DNA of 64,000 nt from Thioalbus denitrificans (GTDB lineage Bacteria; Pseudomonadota; Gammaproteobacteria; DSM-26407), in the NCBI RefSeq assembly GCF_003337735.1, contig NZ_QPJY01000015.1, positions 1 through 64,000 on the forward strand, read 5' to 3'. Position 1 is the stretch's first letter. Every line of letters begins with the position of its first letter. Both the position numbers and the translations under genes were made by a program. Below are positions 29,856 through 38,798 of this stretch, piece after piece. The notes beneath the pieces were generated by a model. That model saw only the letters and a list, made by a program, of their open reading frames with translations, made no database searches and was not told the origin of the DNA.

Positions 29856-30845
29856 TCAGCCGCCCAGCGCCGCGGCGGTCTCGGCGAGGGTGGCGGTGTT
29901 GATGGCGGGGAAGTAGGCCGGGGCCTGTTCCATGCGCCGGGTCGCCTTCTTGAGGATGCTCTCCAGGTTGGGGCGCTTCTCGGCCGGCGTCTCGCCGGAG
30001 CCGATGCCGCCGCCGAACTCCACGAAGGCGGTGATGCCGTCACCGTCGGCCAGCGCCGTCTCCAGGCAGCCGATCCAGTTCACCGGGTGGAACAGCTGGA
30101 AGAACAGCCGGGCCTTGATGATGCCCGGATCCTCCTCGTGGAAGCCGCCGGTGTAGTTGGAGAGCACCCTGCACCCGGGGGTACCCATTTCCGCCTCGTC
30201 CAGGACCGGCCGGAAACGGCGCGCGGCCTCCACCATGTAGTAGGTGTGGAAGGCGCCTTCGGTCTTGAGGCGCACGGTGCGCTTGCGCGGGAAGAGCTCG
30301 GCCAGCTCCGCCTCCAGGGCGTCGAGATCGCTGCCGGCCCCGGCGGCCACCGTCTGGTCCGGCAGGTTGCGCCCGCCGATGCCGCAGAAGTGCTTGTCGG
30401 CCAGCGGCCGCACCGTCTCCACGTCCATGGGCACGGCCAGCATCTCCCCCTCGCCGTAGGTCCCCATCAGTTCGCCGCGCTGGCGCACCAGGCGCAGGGC
30501 GTCCTCGAAGGCCAGGCTGCCCGCGGCCACTAGGGCGGAGTATTCGCCGAGGCTGTGGCCGGCGGCGGCATGGGGCGTCACCCGCCCGTCGGTGAGGTCC
30601 TGGAACACCCGCAGGCAGGCGATGTGGTGGGTGAGCAGCACCGGCTGGGTGTTGCGGGTGAGGTTGATCTCGCCCTGGGGATCGCGGAAGGAGAGCTCCG
30701 CCATGTCGAAGCCCAGGATTTCGCTGGCCCGGTCGTAGACGCTCCGGGCCGTCGCATATTCCGCGTACAGGTCGCTGCCGATGCCGGGGTACTGGGATCC
30801 CTGGCCGGGGAAGATGAACATGACGCGGTCGGTGGGGGCGGACAT
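29856..30845 (-). CDS. ACP S-malonyltransferase-like protein (FabD family), stand-alone
   Basis: A 329-residue acyltransferase. The N-terminal IFPGQGSQYPGIG, the nucleophile elbow GHSLGEYSALVAAG (Ser in GHS) and the catalytic-His region EGAFHTYYM fit the malonyl-CoA:ACP transacylase fold. It is not beside fabH, fabG or acpP, so it is probably a second copy of FabD with a special acceptor. The segment that usually reads SPVRW here reads HPVNW, and the C-terminus carries FGGGIGSGETPAEKRPN. Start at ATG 30845; the open frame to 31046 runs through repeat sequence and is not believed. Substrate not known. Confidence 0.85.
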   Translation of the reverse strand: MSAPTDRVMFIFPGQGSQYPGIGSDLYAEYATARSVYDRASEILGFDMAELSFRDPQGEINLTRNTQPVLLTHHIACLRVFQDLTDGRVTPHAAAGHSLGEYSALVAAGSLAFEDALRLVRQRGELMGTYGEGEMLAVPMDVETVRPLADKHFCGIGGRNLPDQTVAAGAGSDLDALEAELAELFPRKRTVRLKTEGAFHTYYMVEAARRFRPVLDEAEMGTPGCRVLSNYTGGFHEEDPGIIKARLFFQLFHPVNWIGCLETALADGDGITAFVEFGGGIGSGETPAEKRPNLESILKKATRRMEQAPAYFPAINTATLAETAAALGG

Positions 30846-30930
30846 GACGGTTTCTCCTCGACTTACGAAAGACCGGAAAGAATAGGTGGAACGACGGATC
30901 GGGGCAAGGGTGCCTCTGTGTGCTGGTTCT

Positions 30931-30959
30931 CTGCGTGCCCTTCGTGACTTCGTGGTGAG
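30931..30959. repeat. Solitary inverted A-type repeat unit
   Basis: CGTGCCCTTCGTGACTTCGT with flanking GTGG is one right-hand A arm of the modular elements, without a left partner, in the gap upstream of the malonyltransferase gene. It may be a decayed element. Confidence 0.5.
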
Positions 30960-31019
30960 CCCTTTGGAGCGCCCGCCCGGGCCGGTGGCATCCGTCCTTG
31001 CATGATACTGATAGGATCG

Positions 31020-31039
31020 ATAAATTCGGCTTATGTTGC
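31020..31039 (+). promoter_or_regulatory. Shared AT-rich motif, copy 2
   Basis: ATAAATTCGGCTTATG is identical to 17613-17628. Here it lies between the ppsR stop and the malonyltransferase gene start. It could act on the minus-strand malonyltransferase gene or be the tail of ppsR transcription. TACAAT follows at 31042-31047. Confidence 0.35.
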
Positions 31040-31070
31040 GGTACAATATCCAGCCGGCGGGCGGGGCGTC

Positions 31071-31907
31071 TCAGAAATGCTGGCGCTGGATGCCGGTTTC
31101 GGCCATCACCGTGGTGGCGATCTCCTCGATGGAGCGGTTGGTGGTGTCGATGAAGGGCATCCGTTCGCTGCGGAACATCTGCTGGATGCGCCGCACCTCG
31201 TCCCGGCACTGCTGGGGCGAGGCGTAGCGGCTGTTGGGGCGGCGCTGTTCGCGGATCTGCTGCAGCCGCCGGGCATCGATGAGCAGGCCGAACAGTTTCT
31301 TTTTGTAGGGAATCAGCACGCTGGGCAGGGCGTCGCGATCCAGGTCCTCCTCGGTCAGCGGGTAGTTGGCCGCGCGCACCCCGAACTGCAGGGCCAGGTA
31401 GAGGCAGGTGGGCGTCTTGCCCGAGCGGGAGACGCCCAGCAGGATGATGTCCGCCGCGCCGTAGTGCTGGGTGCTGACGCCGTCGTCATGGGCCAGGGCG
31501 TAGTTGACCGCCTCGATGCGGGCGTTGTAGATGGCGAAATCGCCGACGCCGTGGGAGCGTCCGACCTTGTGGGTGGACTCCACCCCGAGTTCCTGCTCCA
31601 GGGGACCGATGAAGGTGTCGAAGAAGTCCAGCATGAGCGCCTGGCTACGGGAGACGATGACCCGGATTTCGTCATCCAGCAGGGTGCTGAAGACGATGGG
31701 GCGCTGGCCCTCGTGGGCATGGGCGTCCTCGATGAGGCGCACGAGCTTGCGGGCCTTCTCGGGCGTATCGAGATAGGGCAGCCGGACCAGGTTGAACTCG
31801 ATGTTCTCGAACTGGGTCAGCAGGCTGTGGCCCAGGGTCTCGGACGTGATGCCGGTGCGGTCGGAAATGAAGAAGACGGTTCGTGCCACTGTCTGAAGTC
31901 TCGTCAT
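31071..31907 (-). CDS. ppsR: PEP synthase regulatory protein (bifunctional kinase/phosphorylase)
   Basis: A 278-residue DUF299 protein that inactivates PEP synthase by ADP-dependent phosphorylation of its active-site Thr and reactivates it by phosphate-dependent removal. Seen are the N-terminal FFISDRTGITSETLGHSLLTQF and the P-loop-like GVSRSGKTPTCLYLA near residue 160. Length matches the family (about 270-280). It is divergent from ppsA across 52 bp, the standard arrangement, which confirms PEP synthase rather than PPDK as target. Confidence 0.95.
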   Translation of the reverse strand: MTRLQTVARTVFFISDRTGITSETLGHSLLTQFENIEFNLVRLPYLDTPEKARKLVRLIEDAHAHEGQRPIVFSTLLDDEIRVIVSRSQALMLDFFDTFIGPLEQELGVESTHKVGRSHGVGDFAIYNARIEAVNYALAHDDGVSTQHYGAADIILLGVSRSGKTPTCLYLALQFGVRAANYPLTEEDLDRDALPSVLIPYKKKLFGLLIDARRLQQIREQRRPNSRYASPQQCRDEVRRIQQMFRSERMPFIDTTNRSIEEIATTVMAETGIQRQHF

Positions 31908-31927
31908 CAGGGGACGGGTGGCTGAGT

Positions 31928-31937
31928 ATTGATCAAT
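31928..31937. promoter_or_regulatory. Perfect palindrome ATTGATCAAT in the ppsR/ppsA divergent promoter region
   Basis: The 52-bp space between the two start codons contains ATTGATCAAT, a perfect 10-bp palindrome. It resembles fused FNR half-sites (TTGAT/ATCAA) without the usual 4-nt spacer, so an Fnr site is doubtful. It could be another regulator's operator serving both genes. Confidence 0.3.
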
Positions 31938-31959
31938 TGAGGCAAGAGGGAGAAATCCG

Positions 31960-34338
31960 GTGCAAGACTACGTAGTGTGGTTCAACGAAGTCGGAATGGA
32001 TGACGTTGAACGCGTGGGTGGCAAGAACGCCTCGCTGGGCGAGATGATCAGCAACCTCGCTTCCGCCGGGGTCCATGTCCCCGGCGGCTTCGCCACCACG
32101 GCCACCGCCTACCGCGAGTTTCTCGAAACCGGCGGCCTGGCGGAACGCATCCACGATGCACTGGATCGCCTCGACGTGGACGACGTGGAGACGCTGGCCG
32201 GCACCGGCGCCGAGATCCGCCAGTGGATCGTGGACGCGCCGTTCAAGCCCGAACTGGAGCAGGCCATCACCGGCGCCTTCCGGGAACTCGAGTCGCGCGA
32301 GGGGGAGGGCATCGCCGTGGCGGTACGCTCCTCCGCCACCGCCGAGGACCTGCCGGACGCCTCCTTCGCCGGGCAGCAGGAGACCTATCTCAACGTGCGC
32401 GGCCTGGACAGCGTGCTGCTGGCCGTGAAGCACGTCTTCGCCTCGCTGTTCAACGACCGCGCCATCGCCTACCGGGTGCACAAGTCGTTCGACCACCGCC
32501 AGGTGGCGCTGTCCGCCGGCATCCAGCGCATGGTGCGCAGCGAGAGCGGCGCCAGCGGCGTGATGTTCACCATGGATACCGAGTCGGGCTTCAACGACGT
32601 GGTGTTCATCACCGCCGCCTACGGACTGGGCGAGACCGTCGTCCAGGGCGCGGTGAACCCCGACGAGTTCTACGTCCACAAGCCGACCCTGTCCGCCGGG
32701 CGCCCGGCGGTGCTGCGCCGGAACCTGGGCGGCAAGGCCATCAAGATGATCTACACCGACGACACCGGGCATGGGCGCAGCGTGGCCACCGTGGACGTCG
32801 CGGACGCCGACCGGCGCCGGTTCTGCATCAACGACGCGGATGTGGAGGAACTCGGCCGGATGGCGCTCACCATCGAGCGGCACTACGGCCGGCCCATGGA
32901 CGTGGAGTGGGCGAAGGACGGCGACGACGGCCGCCTCTACATCGTCCAGGCCCGTCCGGAGACGGTGAAGAGCCGCGACTCCGGCCGGGTCATCGAGCGC
33001 TATCACCTGAGCGGCAGCGGTCCGGTATTGGCGCAGGGCCGCGCCATCGGCCAGCGCATCGGCAAGGGCGCGGCGCGCATCCTCAACGACATCCGCGACA
33101 TGCACAAGGTGCAGCCGGGCGACGTGCTGGTCACCGACATGACCGACCCCGACTGGGAGCCGATCATGAAGCGGGCCTCGGCCATCGTCACCAACCGCGG
33201 CGGGCGCACCTGTCATGCGGCCATCATCGCCCGTGAGCTCGGCATTCCCGCCGTGGTGGGCTGCGGCGACGCCACGGAAAAGGTGGCCGACGGGGCCGAG
33301 GTCACCGTCTCCTGCGCCGAGGGCGACACCGGCAACATCTACGCCGGCCTGCTCGATTTCAACATCAAGACCATCGAGCTGGACAAGATGCCGCCGCTGC
33401 CGTTCAAGATCATGATGAACGTGGGCAATCCGGATCGCGCCTTCGATTTCCAGTTCCTGCCCAACGCCGGCATCGGCCTGGCGCGGCTGGAATTCATCAT
33501 CAACCGCATGATCGGCATTCACCCGAAGGCCCTGCTCAACTATGCCGACATGCCCGCCGACCTGAAGGCGACCATCGACGACTACACTTCCGGCTACGCG
33601 GACCCGGTGAGCTACTACGTGGATCGCCTGGCCGAGGGCATCAGCACCCTGGCCGCGGCGTTCCATCCGAAGCCGGTCATCGTGCGCATGTCCGACTTCA
33701 AGTCCAACGAGTACGCCAACCTCATCGGCGGCGACCAGTTCGAGCCCCACGAGGAGAATCCCATGCTGGGCTTCCGCGGCGCCTCGCGCTATGTCTCCGA
33801 GAGCTTCCGCGACTGCTTCGATCTCGAGTGCCGGGCGCTGAAGCGGGTGCGCGACGAGATGGGGCTCACCAACGTGGAGATCATGATCCCGTTCGTGCGC
33901 ACCCCGGACGAGGCCGCCCAGGTGGTCGAGCTGCTGGCAGCCAACGGGCTGGAGCGCGGCGTGAACGGACTGCGCCTCATCATGATGTGCGAGATCCCGG
34001 CCAACGCGCTCATCCCCGACGAGTTCCTGAAGCATTTCGACGGCTTCTCCATCGGCTCCAACGACCTGACCCAGCTGACCCTGGGGCTGGACCGCGACTC
34101 GGGCCTCATCGCCCACCTGTTCGACGAGCGCAACCCGGCGGTGAAGGCGTTGCTGGGACGGGCCATCGAGGCCTGCCGCGCCCAGAACAAGTATGTGGGC
34201 ATCTGCGGCCAGGGACCCTCGGATCACCCGGACCTGGCCAAGTGGCTCATGGAGCAGGGGATCGACAGCGTGTCCCTCAACCCCGACTCGGTTCTGGAGA
34301 CCTGGATCTACCTGGCGGAGAACGTGTCCGCTGCCTGA
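31960..34338 (+). CDS. ppsA: Phosphoenolpyruvate synthase (pyruvate, water dikinase)
   Basis: A 792-residue three-domain enzyme making PEP from pyruvate and ATP for gluconeogenesis. An N-terminal ATP-grasp ([32 protein letters not shown]) is followed by the central phosphohistidine domain with [17 protein letters not shown], where His is phosphorylated and the preceding Thr is the PpsR target. The C-terminal PEP/pyruvate TIM barrel carries [11 protein letters not shown] and GQGPSDHP. Start is GTG at 31960 with AAGAGGGA upstream. PEP synthase and OadGAB together would route oxaloacetate-derived pyruvate back to PEP. Confidence 0.96.
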   Translation: MQDYVVWFNEVGMDDVERVGGKNASLGEMISNLASAGVHVPGGFATTATAYREFLETGGLAERIHDALDRLDVDDVETLAGTGAEIRQWIVDAPFKPELEQAITGAFRELESREGEGIAVAVRSSATAEDLPDASFAGQQETYLNVRGLDSVLLAVKHVFASLFNDRAIAYRVHKSFDHRQVALSAGIQRMVRSESGASGVMFTMDTESGFNDVVFITAAYGLGETVVQGAVNPDEFYVHKPTLSAGRPAVLRRNLGGKAIKMIYTDDTGHGRSVATVDVADADRRRFCINDADVEELGRMALTIERHYGRPMDVEWAKDGDDGRLYIVQARPETVKSRDSGRVIERYHLSGSGPVLAQGRAIGQRIGKGAARILNDIRDMHKVQPGDVLVTDMTDPDWEPIMKRASAIVTNRGGRTCHAAIIARELGIPAVVGCGDATEKVADGAEVTVSCAEGDTGNIYAGLLDFNIKTIELDKMPPLPFKIMMNVGNPDRAFDFQFLPNAGIGLARLEFIINRMIGIHPKALLNYADMPADLKATIDDYTSGYADPVSYYVDRLAEGISTLAAAFHPKPVIVRMSDFKSNEYANLIGGDQFEPHEENPMLGFRGASRYVSESFRDCFDLECRALKRVRDEMGLTNVEIMIPFVRTPDEAAQVVELLAANGLERGVNGLRLIMMCEIPANALIPDEFLKHFDGFSIGSNDLTQLTLGLDRDSGLIAHLFDERNPAVKALLGRAIEACRAQNKYVGICGQGPSDHPDLAKWLMEQGIDSVSLNPDSVLETWIYLAENVSAA

Positions 34339-34347
34339 TGGCTGCCC

Positions 34348-34377
34348 GCGGCGGGAGGCGCTGATGCCTCCCGCCGC
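34348..34377 (+). terminator. Hairpin after ppsA
   Basis: A perfect 12-bp stem (GCGGCGGGAGGC at 34348-34359, complement at 34366-34377) with loop GCTGAT, 9 nt after the ppsA stop. No T-tract follows. The rest of the gap to 34594 holds only a weak promoter candidate, with TGGTCA at 34512 and CATAAT at 34534. Confidence 0.55.
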
Positions 34378-34594
34378 TGCGTGGCGGCCCGGCAAGGCTG
34401 TCGGTCCATGGCCCGCGCGGATTGCGCAGCTTGCCGGTCTCAACCCGCAGTTCCCGCCCGTCGGCAGGCCGGCCCGGGCTCCCGGCGTGGCGTCCGGGCA
34501 TCAGTCAGTGCTGGTCATGAAATGTAACCCGCTGCATAATTGACAATTTTTCGGGATCGGCCAGTGGGCCGGCCCCCCTGGAAACCGTGACGTG

Positions 34595-35938
34595 ATGAAC
34601 GACTGGACACCCACATCCTGGCAGGCCAGGCCGGCCGCCCAGCAGGCCACCTATCCCTCGGAAGAGGCCCTCAACCGCATGGTGGCGCAGCTCTCCAACC
34701 TGCCGCCGCTGGTCACTTCCTGGGAAGTGGAGGCGCTGAAGTCGCAGCTGGCGGAAGCGGCCGAGGGGCGGCGTTTCGTGCTCCAGGGAGGGGACTGCGC
34801 GGAGAATTTCGACGACTGCTCCTCGCCCATCATCACCAACAAGCTCAAGATCCTGCTGCAGATGAGCCTGCTGCTGGTGCACGGGCTGCGCAAGCCAGTG
34901 ACCCGGGTGGGCCGCATCGCCGGGCAGTTCGCCAAGCCCCGCTCGGCCGACCTGGAGACCCGCGACGGGGTCACCCTGCCGAGCTACCGGGGTGACCTGG
35001 TGAACGGCCCCGACTTCACCGAGGCCGACCGCACGCCCGATCCCGTCCGCCTGATGCGCGGCTACGGACGGGCGGCCATGACGCTGAACTTCATCCGCGC
35101 CCTGGTGGACTGCGGCTTCGCCGACCTGCATCACCCCGAGAACTGGAACCTGGAGTTCGTGAAGCACTCGCCGCTGGCCGACGACTACCAGCGGGTGGTG
35201 GACTCCCTGGGCGGCTCCCTGCGCTTCATGGAGACCCTGGCCGGCTCCCGCGTCGACGCCCTGGGGCGGGTCCAGTTCTTCACCAGCCACGAGGGCCTGC
35301 ACCTGCACTACGAGCAGGCCCAGACCCGGCAGGTGCCCCATCGAACCGGCTGGTACAACCTCTCCACCCATCTGCCCTGGATCGGCCTGCGCACCGCGGA
35401 CGTGGATGGCGCCCACGTCGAGTACTTCCGCGGCATCAGCAATCCCATCGGCGTGAAGGTGGGGTCGGGCATGTCCACGGAGTGGGTCCAGGCGCTGGTG
35501 GAGATCCTCAATCCCGACGATGAGCCCGGGCGCCTGATCCTGATTCACCGCTACGGCGCGGGCAAGATCGCCGACGGTCTGCCCGGCCTTATCGAGGCGG
35601 TCCGGGCCACGGGCAAGCGCGTGCTGTGGATGTGCGATCCCATGCACGGCAATACCGAGACCACCTCCAACGGCTACAAGACCCGCCGCTTCGAAAACAT
35701 ACTCTCGGAGCTGGAACAGTCCTTCGACATCCACGCCGAGCTCGGCAGCCACCTGGGTGGAGTGCACTTCGAGCTCACCGGGGATGATGTCACCGAGTGC
35801 GTGGGGGGAGCCCGGGGCCTGGGCGAGGCGGATCTGGTGCGTGCCTACCGGACCCAGGTGGATCCGCGCCTGAACTACGAGCAGGCACTGGAGATGGCCA
35901 TGCGCATCGTGCGCAAGATGGGGCCCGGCGGCAACTAG
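34595..35938 (+). CDS. 3-deoxy-7-phosphoheptulonate synthase, class II
   Basis: A 447-residue plant/Mycobacterium-type DAHP synthase, the first step of the shikimate pathway, condensing PEP and erythrose 4-phosphate. Seen are FVLQGGDCAENFDDC (the metal-binding Cys), RVGRIAGQFAKPRS, PSYRGDLVNG, ATGKRVLWMCDPMHGNT and GGVHFELTGDDVTECVGGA. It is unrelated in sequence to AroF/G/H. GTG at 34592 and ATG at 34595 are adjacent possible starts; I use the ATG. It lies next to ppsA, which makes its PEP substrate, but on a separate transcript unit by the hairpin. Confidence 0.95.
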   Translation: MNDWTPTSWQARPAAQQATYPSEEALNRMVAQLSNLPPLVTSWEVEALKSQLAEAAEGRRFVLQGGDCAENFDDCSSPIITNKLKILLQMSLLLVHGLRKPVTRVGRIAGQFAKPRSADLETRDGVTLPSYRGDLVNGPDFTEADRTPDPVRLMRGYGRAAMTLNFIRALVDCGFADLHHPENWNLEFVKHSPLADDYQRVVDSLGGSLRFMETLAGSRVDALGRVQFFTSHEGLHLHYEQAQTRQVPHRTGWYNLSTHLPWIGLRTADVDGAHVEYFRGISNPIGVKVGSGMSTEWVQALVEILNPDDEPGRLILIHRYGAGKIADGLPGLIEAVRATGKRVLWMCDPMHGNTETTSNGYKTRRFENILSELEQSFDIHAELGSHLGGVHFELTGDDVTECVGGARGLGEADLVRAYRTQVDPRLNYEQALEMAMRIVRKMGPGGN

Positions 35939-36064
35939 TCGGGCAGCGAATCAGGCGACGGGGCAACTGCCAGGCGCCGGCGGGTTGTCCGGCTGGCGGC
36001 GATGGCCCGGGTCGGAGACCTGTCCGCCCGCGCATCGCTGCCGCGGCGGGACCGGTCCGGGCTC

Positions 36065-36430
36065 TCAGCCGGTGGACTCCTGGGGCGCCCCTTCCTCCGT
36101 CGCGTCACCGCTCAGCAGGGCTGAATACTTGCGGGTCAGATCGACGAAACGGCGGCTGGGGCCCAGGTCCTCGTAGATGGGATCGCCGAATTCGTCCTCG
36201 GCAACCACCCGTGGCCCCTGGAGATAGGGGAAACTCGCTTCCAGCTCGTCCAGGGCGGCCGACAGCAGTTCGGTGACGAGCTGGGCCTCGGATTTGCGCG
36301 GGTACATCTCCGCCAGCGCCGCCAGGCGGGCGGCGTCCTTCACCGGCAGCCGCACAGCGAATTCCCGCGCGGTCATGTCTCCGGCGGAATGCTCCTCCAG
36401 TTCCTTCAGCAGTCGCTTGATTGTCGTCAT
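36065..36430 (-). CDS. Conserved hypothetical (often annotated pilin assembly protein)
   Basis: A 121-residue acidic protein. AVRLPVKDAARLAALAEMYPRK followed by SEAQLVTELLSAALDELE looks like a ribbon-helix-helix-type or helical dimer segment. The C-terminal half reads GPRVVAEDEFGDPIYEDLGPS. Similar Pseudomonas proteins carry the label pilin assembly or type 1 pili tip component, which I regard as weakly founded. It is 22 bp downstream of the glycine-zipper protein gene on the same strand and converges on the DAHP synthase gene. Confidence 0.75.
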   Translation of the reverse strand: MTTIKRLLKELEEHSAGDMTAREFAVRLPVKDAARLAALAEMYPRKSEAQLVTELLSAALDELEASFPYLQGPRVVAEDEFGDPIYEDLGPSRRFVDLTRKYSALLSGDATEEGAPQESTG

Positions 36431-36452
36431 GGTCCCTCCGTGCAGGTGACCG

Positions 36453-36998
36453 TCAGGGTGTTTCCTCGTTCGATTCCACGCCGGCTGCCGGGTTCCCCGC
36501 GGCTGTCGGATGGCTGACGCCGATGTCGGCGTCGGGCTCCACCTCCCGGATCAGGGCGGTGATCTCCTCCAGGCGGGTGCGCGGCACCTCCACCAGCAGC
36601 AGCAGCCGGCCCGCGGCGATGGCCTCCTCGTACTCCGCGAGCTTGCGGTTCGGGATATCCTTCGCCACCAGGCCGGCCACCAGGGCCCCGGCTCCGGCGC
36701 CGGCGAGTGCCGCCGCCAGGATGGCTCCCCCGCCCAGCAGCAGGCCCGCGGGGGGGAAGGTCACCGCCAGCAGTCCGCCCAGCAGGCCGGCCGCGCCCCC
36801 GACCCCGAGTCCATATTCGACGCCGCGGGCGAATTCGCTGCGCTGCAGGAACGTGGCCTCGTGCAATCCTTCCAGGGGGGTCGTGTGATTGGCGATGACA
36901 TGGAGATGGCGGTCGGGAATGTCGGCCCCGGACAGGGCCTCGACCACGGCCTTGCAGGTGTCGGTGTCCGGCAGCAGCAGGTGCAGGGTGCGCGTCAT
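36453..36998 (-). CDS. DUF1269-like membrane protein with glycine zipper
   Basis: A 181-residue protein. Residues 1-65 form an alpha/beta ferredoxin-like start (TLHLLLPDTDTCKAVVEAL, HLHVIANHTT). The middle is a Gly/Ala-rich hydrophobic hairpin (GAAGLLGGLLAVTFPPAGLL and the following AILAAALAGAGAGALVAGLV) like a glycine zipper. A final strand-helix with LLLLVEVPRTRLEEI follows. The arrangement resembles DUF1269 or general-stress membrane proteins. Start at ATG 36998; the open frame to 37037 lacks support. Function unknown. Confidence 0.72.
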   Translation of the reverse strand: MTRTLHLLLPDTDTCKAVVEALSGADIPDRHLHVIANHTTPLEGLHEATFLQRSEFARGVEYGLGVGGAAGLLGGLLAVTFPPAGLLLGGGAILAAALAGAGAGALVAGLVAKDIPNRKLAEYEEAIAAGRLLLLVEVPRTRLEEITALIREVEPDADIGVSHPTAAGNPAAGVESNEETP

Positions 36999-37136
36999 GA
37001 TCCCCTCGGACGTAAAGCCGGTCTCACTGCTTAACAATAGACCACCGCTGTTGATTGCGGCAGTCCCCCGGTTGTGGGATCGTTACCGGGGGCGCGTTCC
37101 GGCGATTGACGCGGCAGACAGGCGGGAAGAGGGAAT

Positions 37137-37811
37137 ATGAACATCGAGTGCTTCACCGTGGGATTGTTCCAGGTCAACACCTACCTGGTCCGGGACGAAG
37201 CCAGCGGGGCGTGCGCCATCATCGATACCGGCGAGTCGGACGAGTTGGTGCGCCGGCTGGAGGCGCTCGATCCCCGCCCCGACGTGCGGGCGATCCTGCT
37301 GACCCACGGCCACGTGGATCACGCGGGCGCCCTGGTGACCCTGCAGCAGCACTTCGATGCGCCCACCTATCTTCCGGCGCTCGAGCGGCCCCTGTTCGAA
37401 GCGCTTCCCAGCCAGGGTGACTGGTTCGGCATGCCCCAGCTCAATCGCCGCTGCGGACGTATCGATCATGAGGTGGAAGACGGCGCCAGCGTCACCCTGG
37501 GCGAAACCACCCTGCATTTCCTCTCCACCCCGGGACACACCCCGGGGCAGGGCTGCTGGTATACCGACACGGACATCTTCGTGGGCGACACCGTATTCTC
37601 CGGCAGCATCGGCCGCACGGACTTCCCCATGAGCGACCCGGACCTGATGCACGAGAGCCTGCGCCGGCTGTTCAGGCTCCCGGGCCAGCTGCGCGTCCAC
37701 TCCGGTCACGGTCCGGTGACGACCCTCGGGAGTGAGCTTCGCGACAACCCGTTCCTCGGTTTTCTGCGCCGGGAACTGGGGTTGCCGGAGGGACAGTCCT
37801 TCGCCTGGTGA
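37137..37811 (+). CDS. MBL-fold metallo-hydrolase (glyoxalase II-like)
   Basis: A 224-residue metallo-beta-lactamase fold protein. The zinc motif is THGHVDHAGAL near residues 58-68 (HxHxDH). The third site is HTPGQGCW, Asp is in GDTVFSGSIGRTD, and a last His is in HSGHGPVT. This pattern is typical of glyoxalase II-like and YcbL-type hydrolases acting on thioesters. No persulfide-dioxygenase signature was evident to me. It lies 120 bp upstream of the anr gene on the same strand. Confidence 0.88.
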   Translation: MNIECFTVGLFQVNTYLVRDEASGACAIIDTGESDELVRRLEALDPRPDVRAILLTHGHVDHAGALVTLQQHFDAPTYLPALERPLFEALPSQGDWFGMPQLNRRCGRIDHEVEDGASVTLGETTLHFLSTPGHTPGQGCWYTDTDIFVGDTVFSGSIGRTDFPMSDPDLMHESLRRLFRLPGQLRVHSGHGPVTTLGSELRDNPFLGFLRRELGLPEGQSFAW

Positions 37812-37885
37812 CGGGCCGGCCGGACAATGGCGGTGCATTCCGGCGGAACGCGTAAAAAACGGGCTGGATTCACGAACCGAGGCTG

Positions 37886-37903
37886 TTAGACTAGGTCTAA
37901 TAT
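37886..37903 (+). promoter_or_regulatory. Inverted repeat overlapping a -10 in front of anr
   Basis: TTAGAC-TAG-GTCTAA (37886-37900) is a perfect 6-bp inverted repeat with a 3-nt spacer. It overlaps TAATAT at 37898-37903, a plausible -10 located 30 nt before the anr ATG. A repressor bound here would block RNA polymerase. The binding protein is unknown, and it is not a canonical Fnr box. Confidence 0.45.
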
Positions 37904-37932
37904 TGTGTCAATGACTGCCCACCATAGCGACC

Positions 37933-38658
37933 ATGGCCAAGAGCTCTGCAAATATCCGCCTCGTGCACGTCAAGCGCGCGTGCGAGGAGTGCGCCGTCCG
38001 GCGCCTGTGCCTGCCCACCAGCCTGGCCGAGTCCGATCTCGAATCCCTGAGCAGCCTGGTCCAGCGCCGCGGCCCCTTCCAGAAGGGTGACCTGATCTAC
38101 CGTGCCGGGGAGGATTTCAATTCCCTGTTCGCCCTGCAGAGCGGCTCGGTGAAGACCTACGGCCTGACCCACGATGGCGAGGAGCAGATCACCGGTTTCC
38201 ACCTGGTGGGCGAACTGCTGGGAATGGATGCCATCGGCAACGAGGTGCATCCCTGCAACGCCATCGCCCTGGAGACCACCTGGGTCTGCGAGATGCCCTA
38301 CGCCAAGCTCTCCGAGCTGGCCGAGCTGGTGCCCGGACTGCAACGGGAGATGTTCCGCGTACTGGGCAAGGAGATTCGCCAGGACGAGCATGCCCTGATG
38401 CTGGTGCGGCGGTTGCGGGCCGAGCAGCGGGTGATGCGCTTCCTCAACAGCCTCTATCAGCGCATGCGTGAACGCTATGGCCTGATCGAGGAGATCCCGT
38501 TGCCCATGAGCCGCGAGGATATCGCCAACTACCTCGGCCTGGCTCCCGAGACCCTGAGCCGTGCGCTGACCAAGTTGCGCAACGACGGGGTCATCGATGT
38601 CACCACCCGCAGCGTCCGCTTCCTCGACATGGTGGCCGTCTGCCGGCTGGCGTGTTAG
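37933..38658 (+). CDS. anr: Anr/Fnr oxygen-sensing transcriptional regulator
   Basis: A 241-residue Crp/Fnr family activator. Four cysteines, C17, C20 and C26 in CEECAVRRLC plus C108 in VHPCNA, match the ligands of the oxygen-labile [4Fe-4S] cluster. The cyclic-nucleotide-like beta roll follows, then the dimerisation helix and a helix-turn-helix with MSREDIANYLGLAPETLSRA. ETLSR is the Fnr recognition pattern for TTGAT half-sites. It would switch anaerobic metabolism on, including, plausibly, the fumarase and decarboxylase block here. Confidence 0.94.
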   Translation: MAKSSANIRLVHVKRACEECAVRRLCLPTSLAESDLESLSSLVQRRGPFQKGDLIYRAGEDFNSLFALQSGSVKTYGLTHDGEEQITGFHLVGELLGMDAIGNEVHPCNAIALETTWVCEMPYAKLSELAELVPGLQREMFRVLGKEIRQDEHALMLVRRLRAEQRVMRFLNSLYQRMRERYGLIEEIPLPMSREDIANYLGLAPETLSRALTKLRNDGVIDVTTRSVRFLDMVAVCRLAC

Positions 38659-38798
38659 GACACGCGGCCCCGATTCTATCGCCACGGCGCACACGGAGAA
38701 TGCCGGGGATCCGCCGAAGAAACCCCGGTCAGTGCAATTGTCTGCGGTAGGGTTGAAGAGGTATCCGGCCTTGCCGGGGCGTTGAAGGTCGGAGCGGA

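Noticed and set aside
31928-31937. Fnr box in the ppsR/ppsA gap
   Set aside because: TTGATCAA lacks the 4-nt spacer between Fnr half-sites, so it is kept only as an unassigned palindrome.
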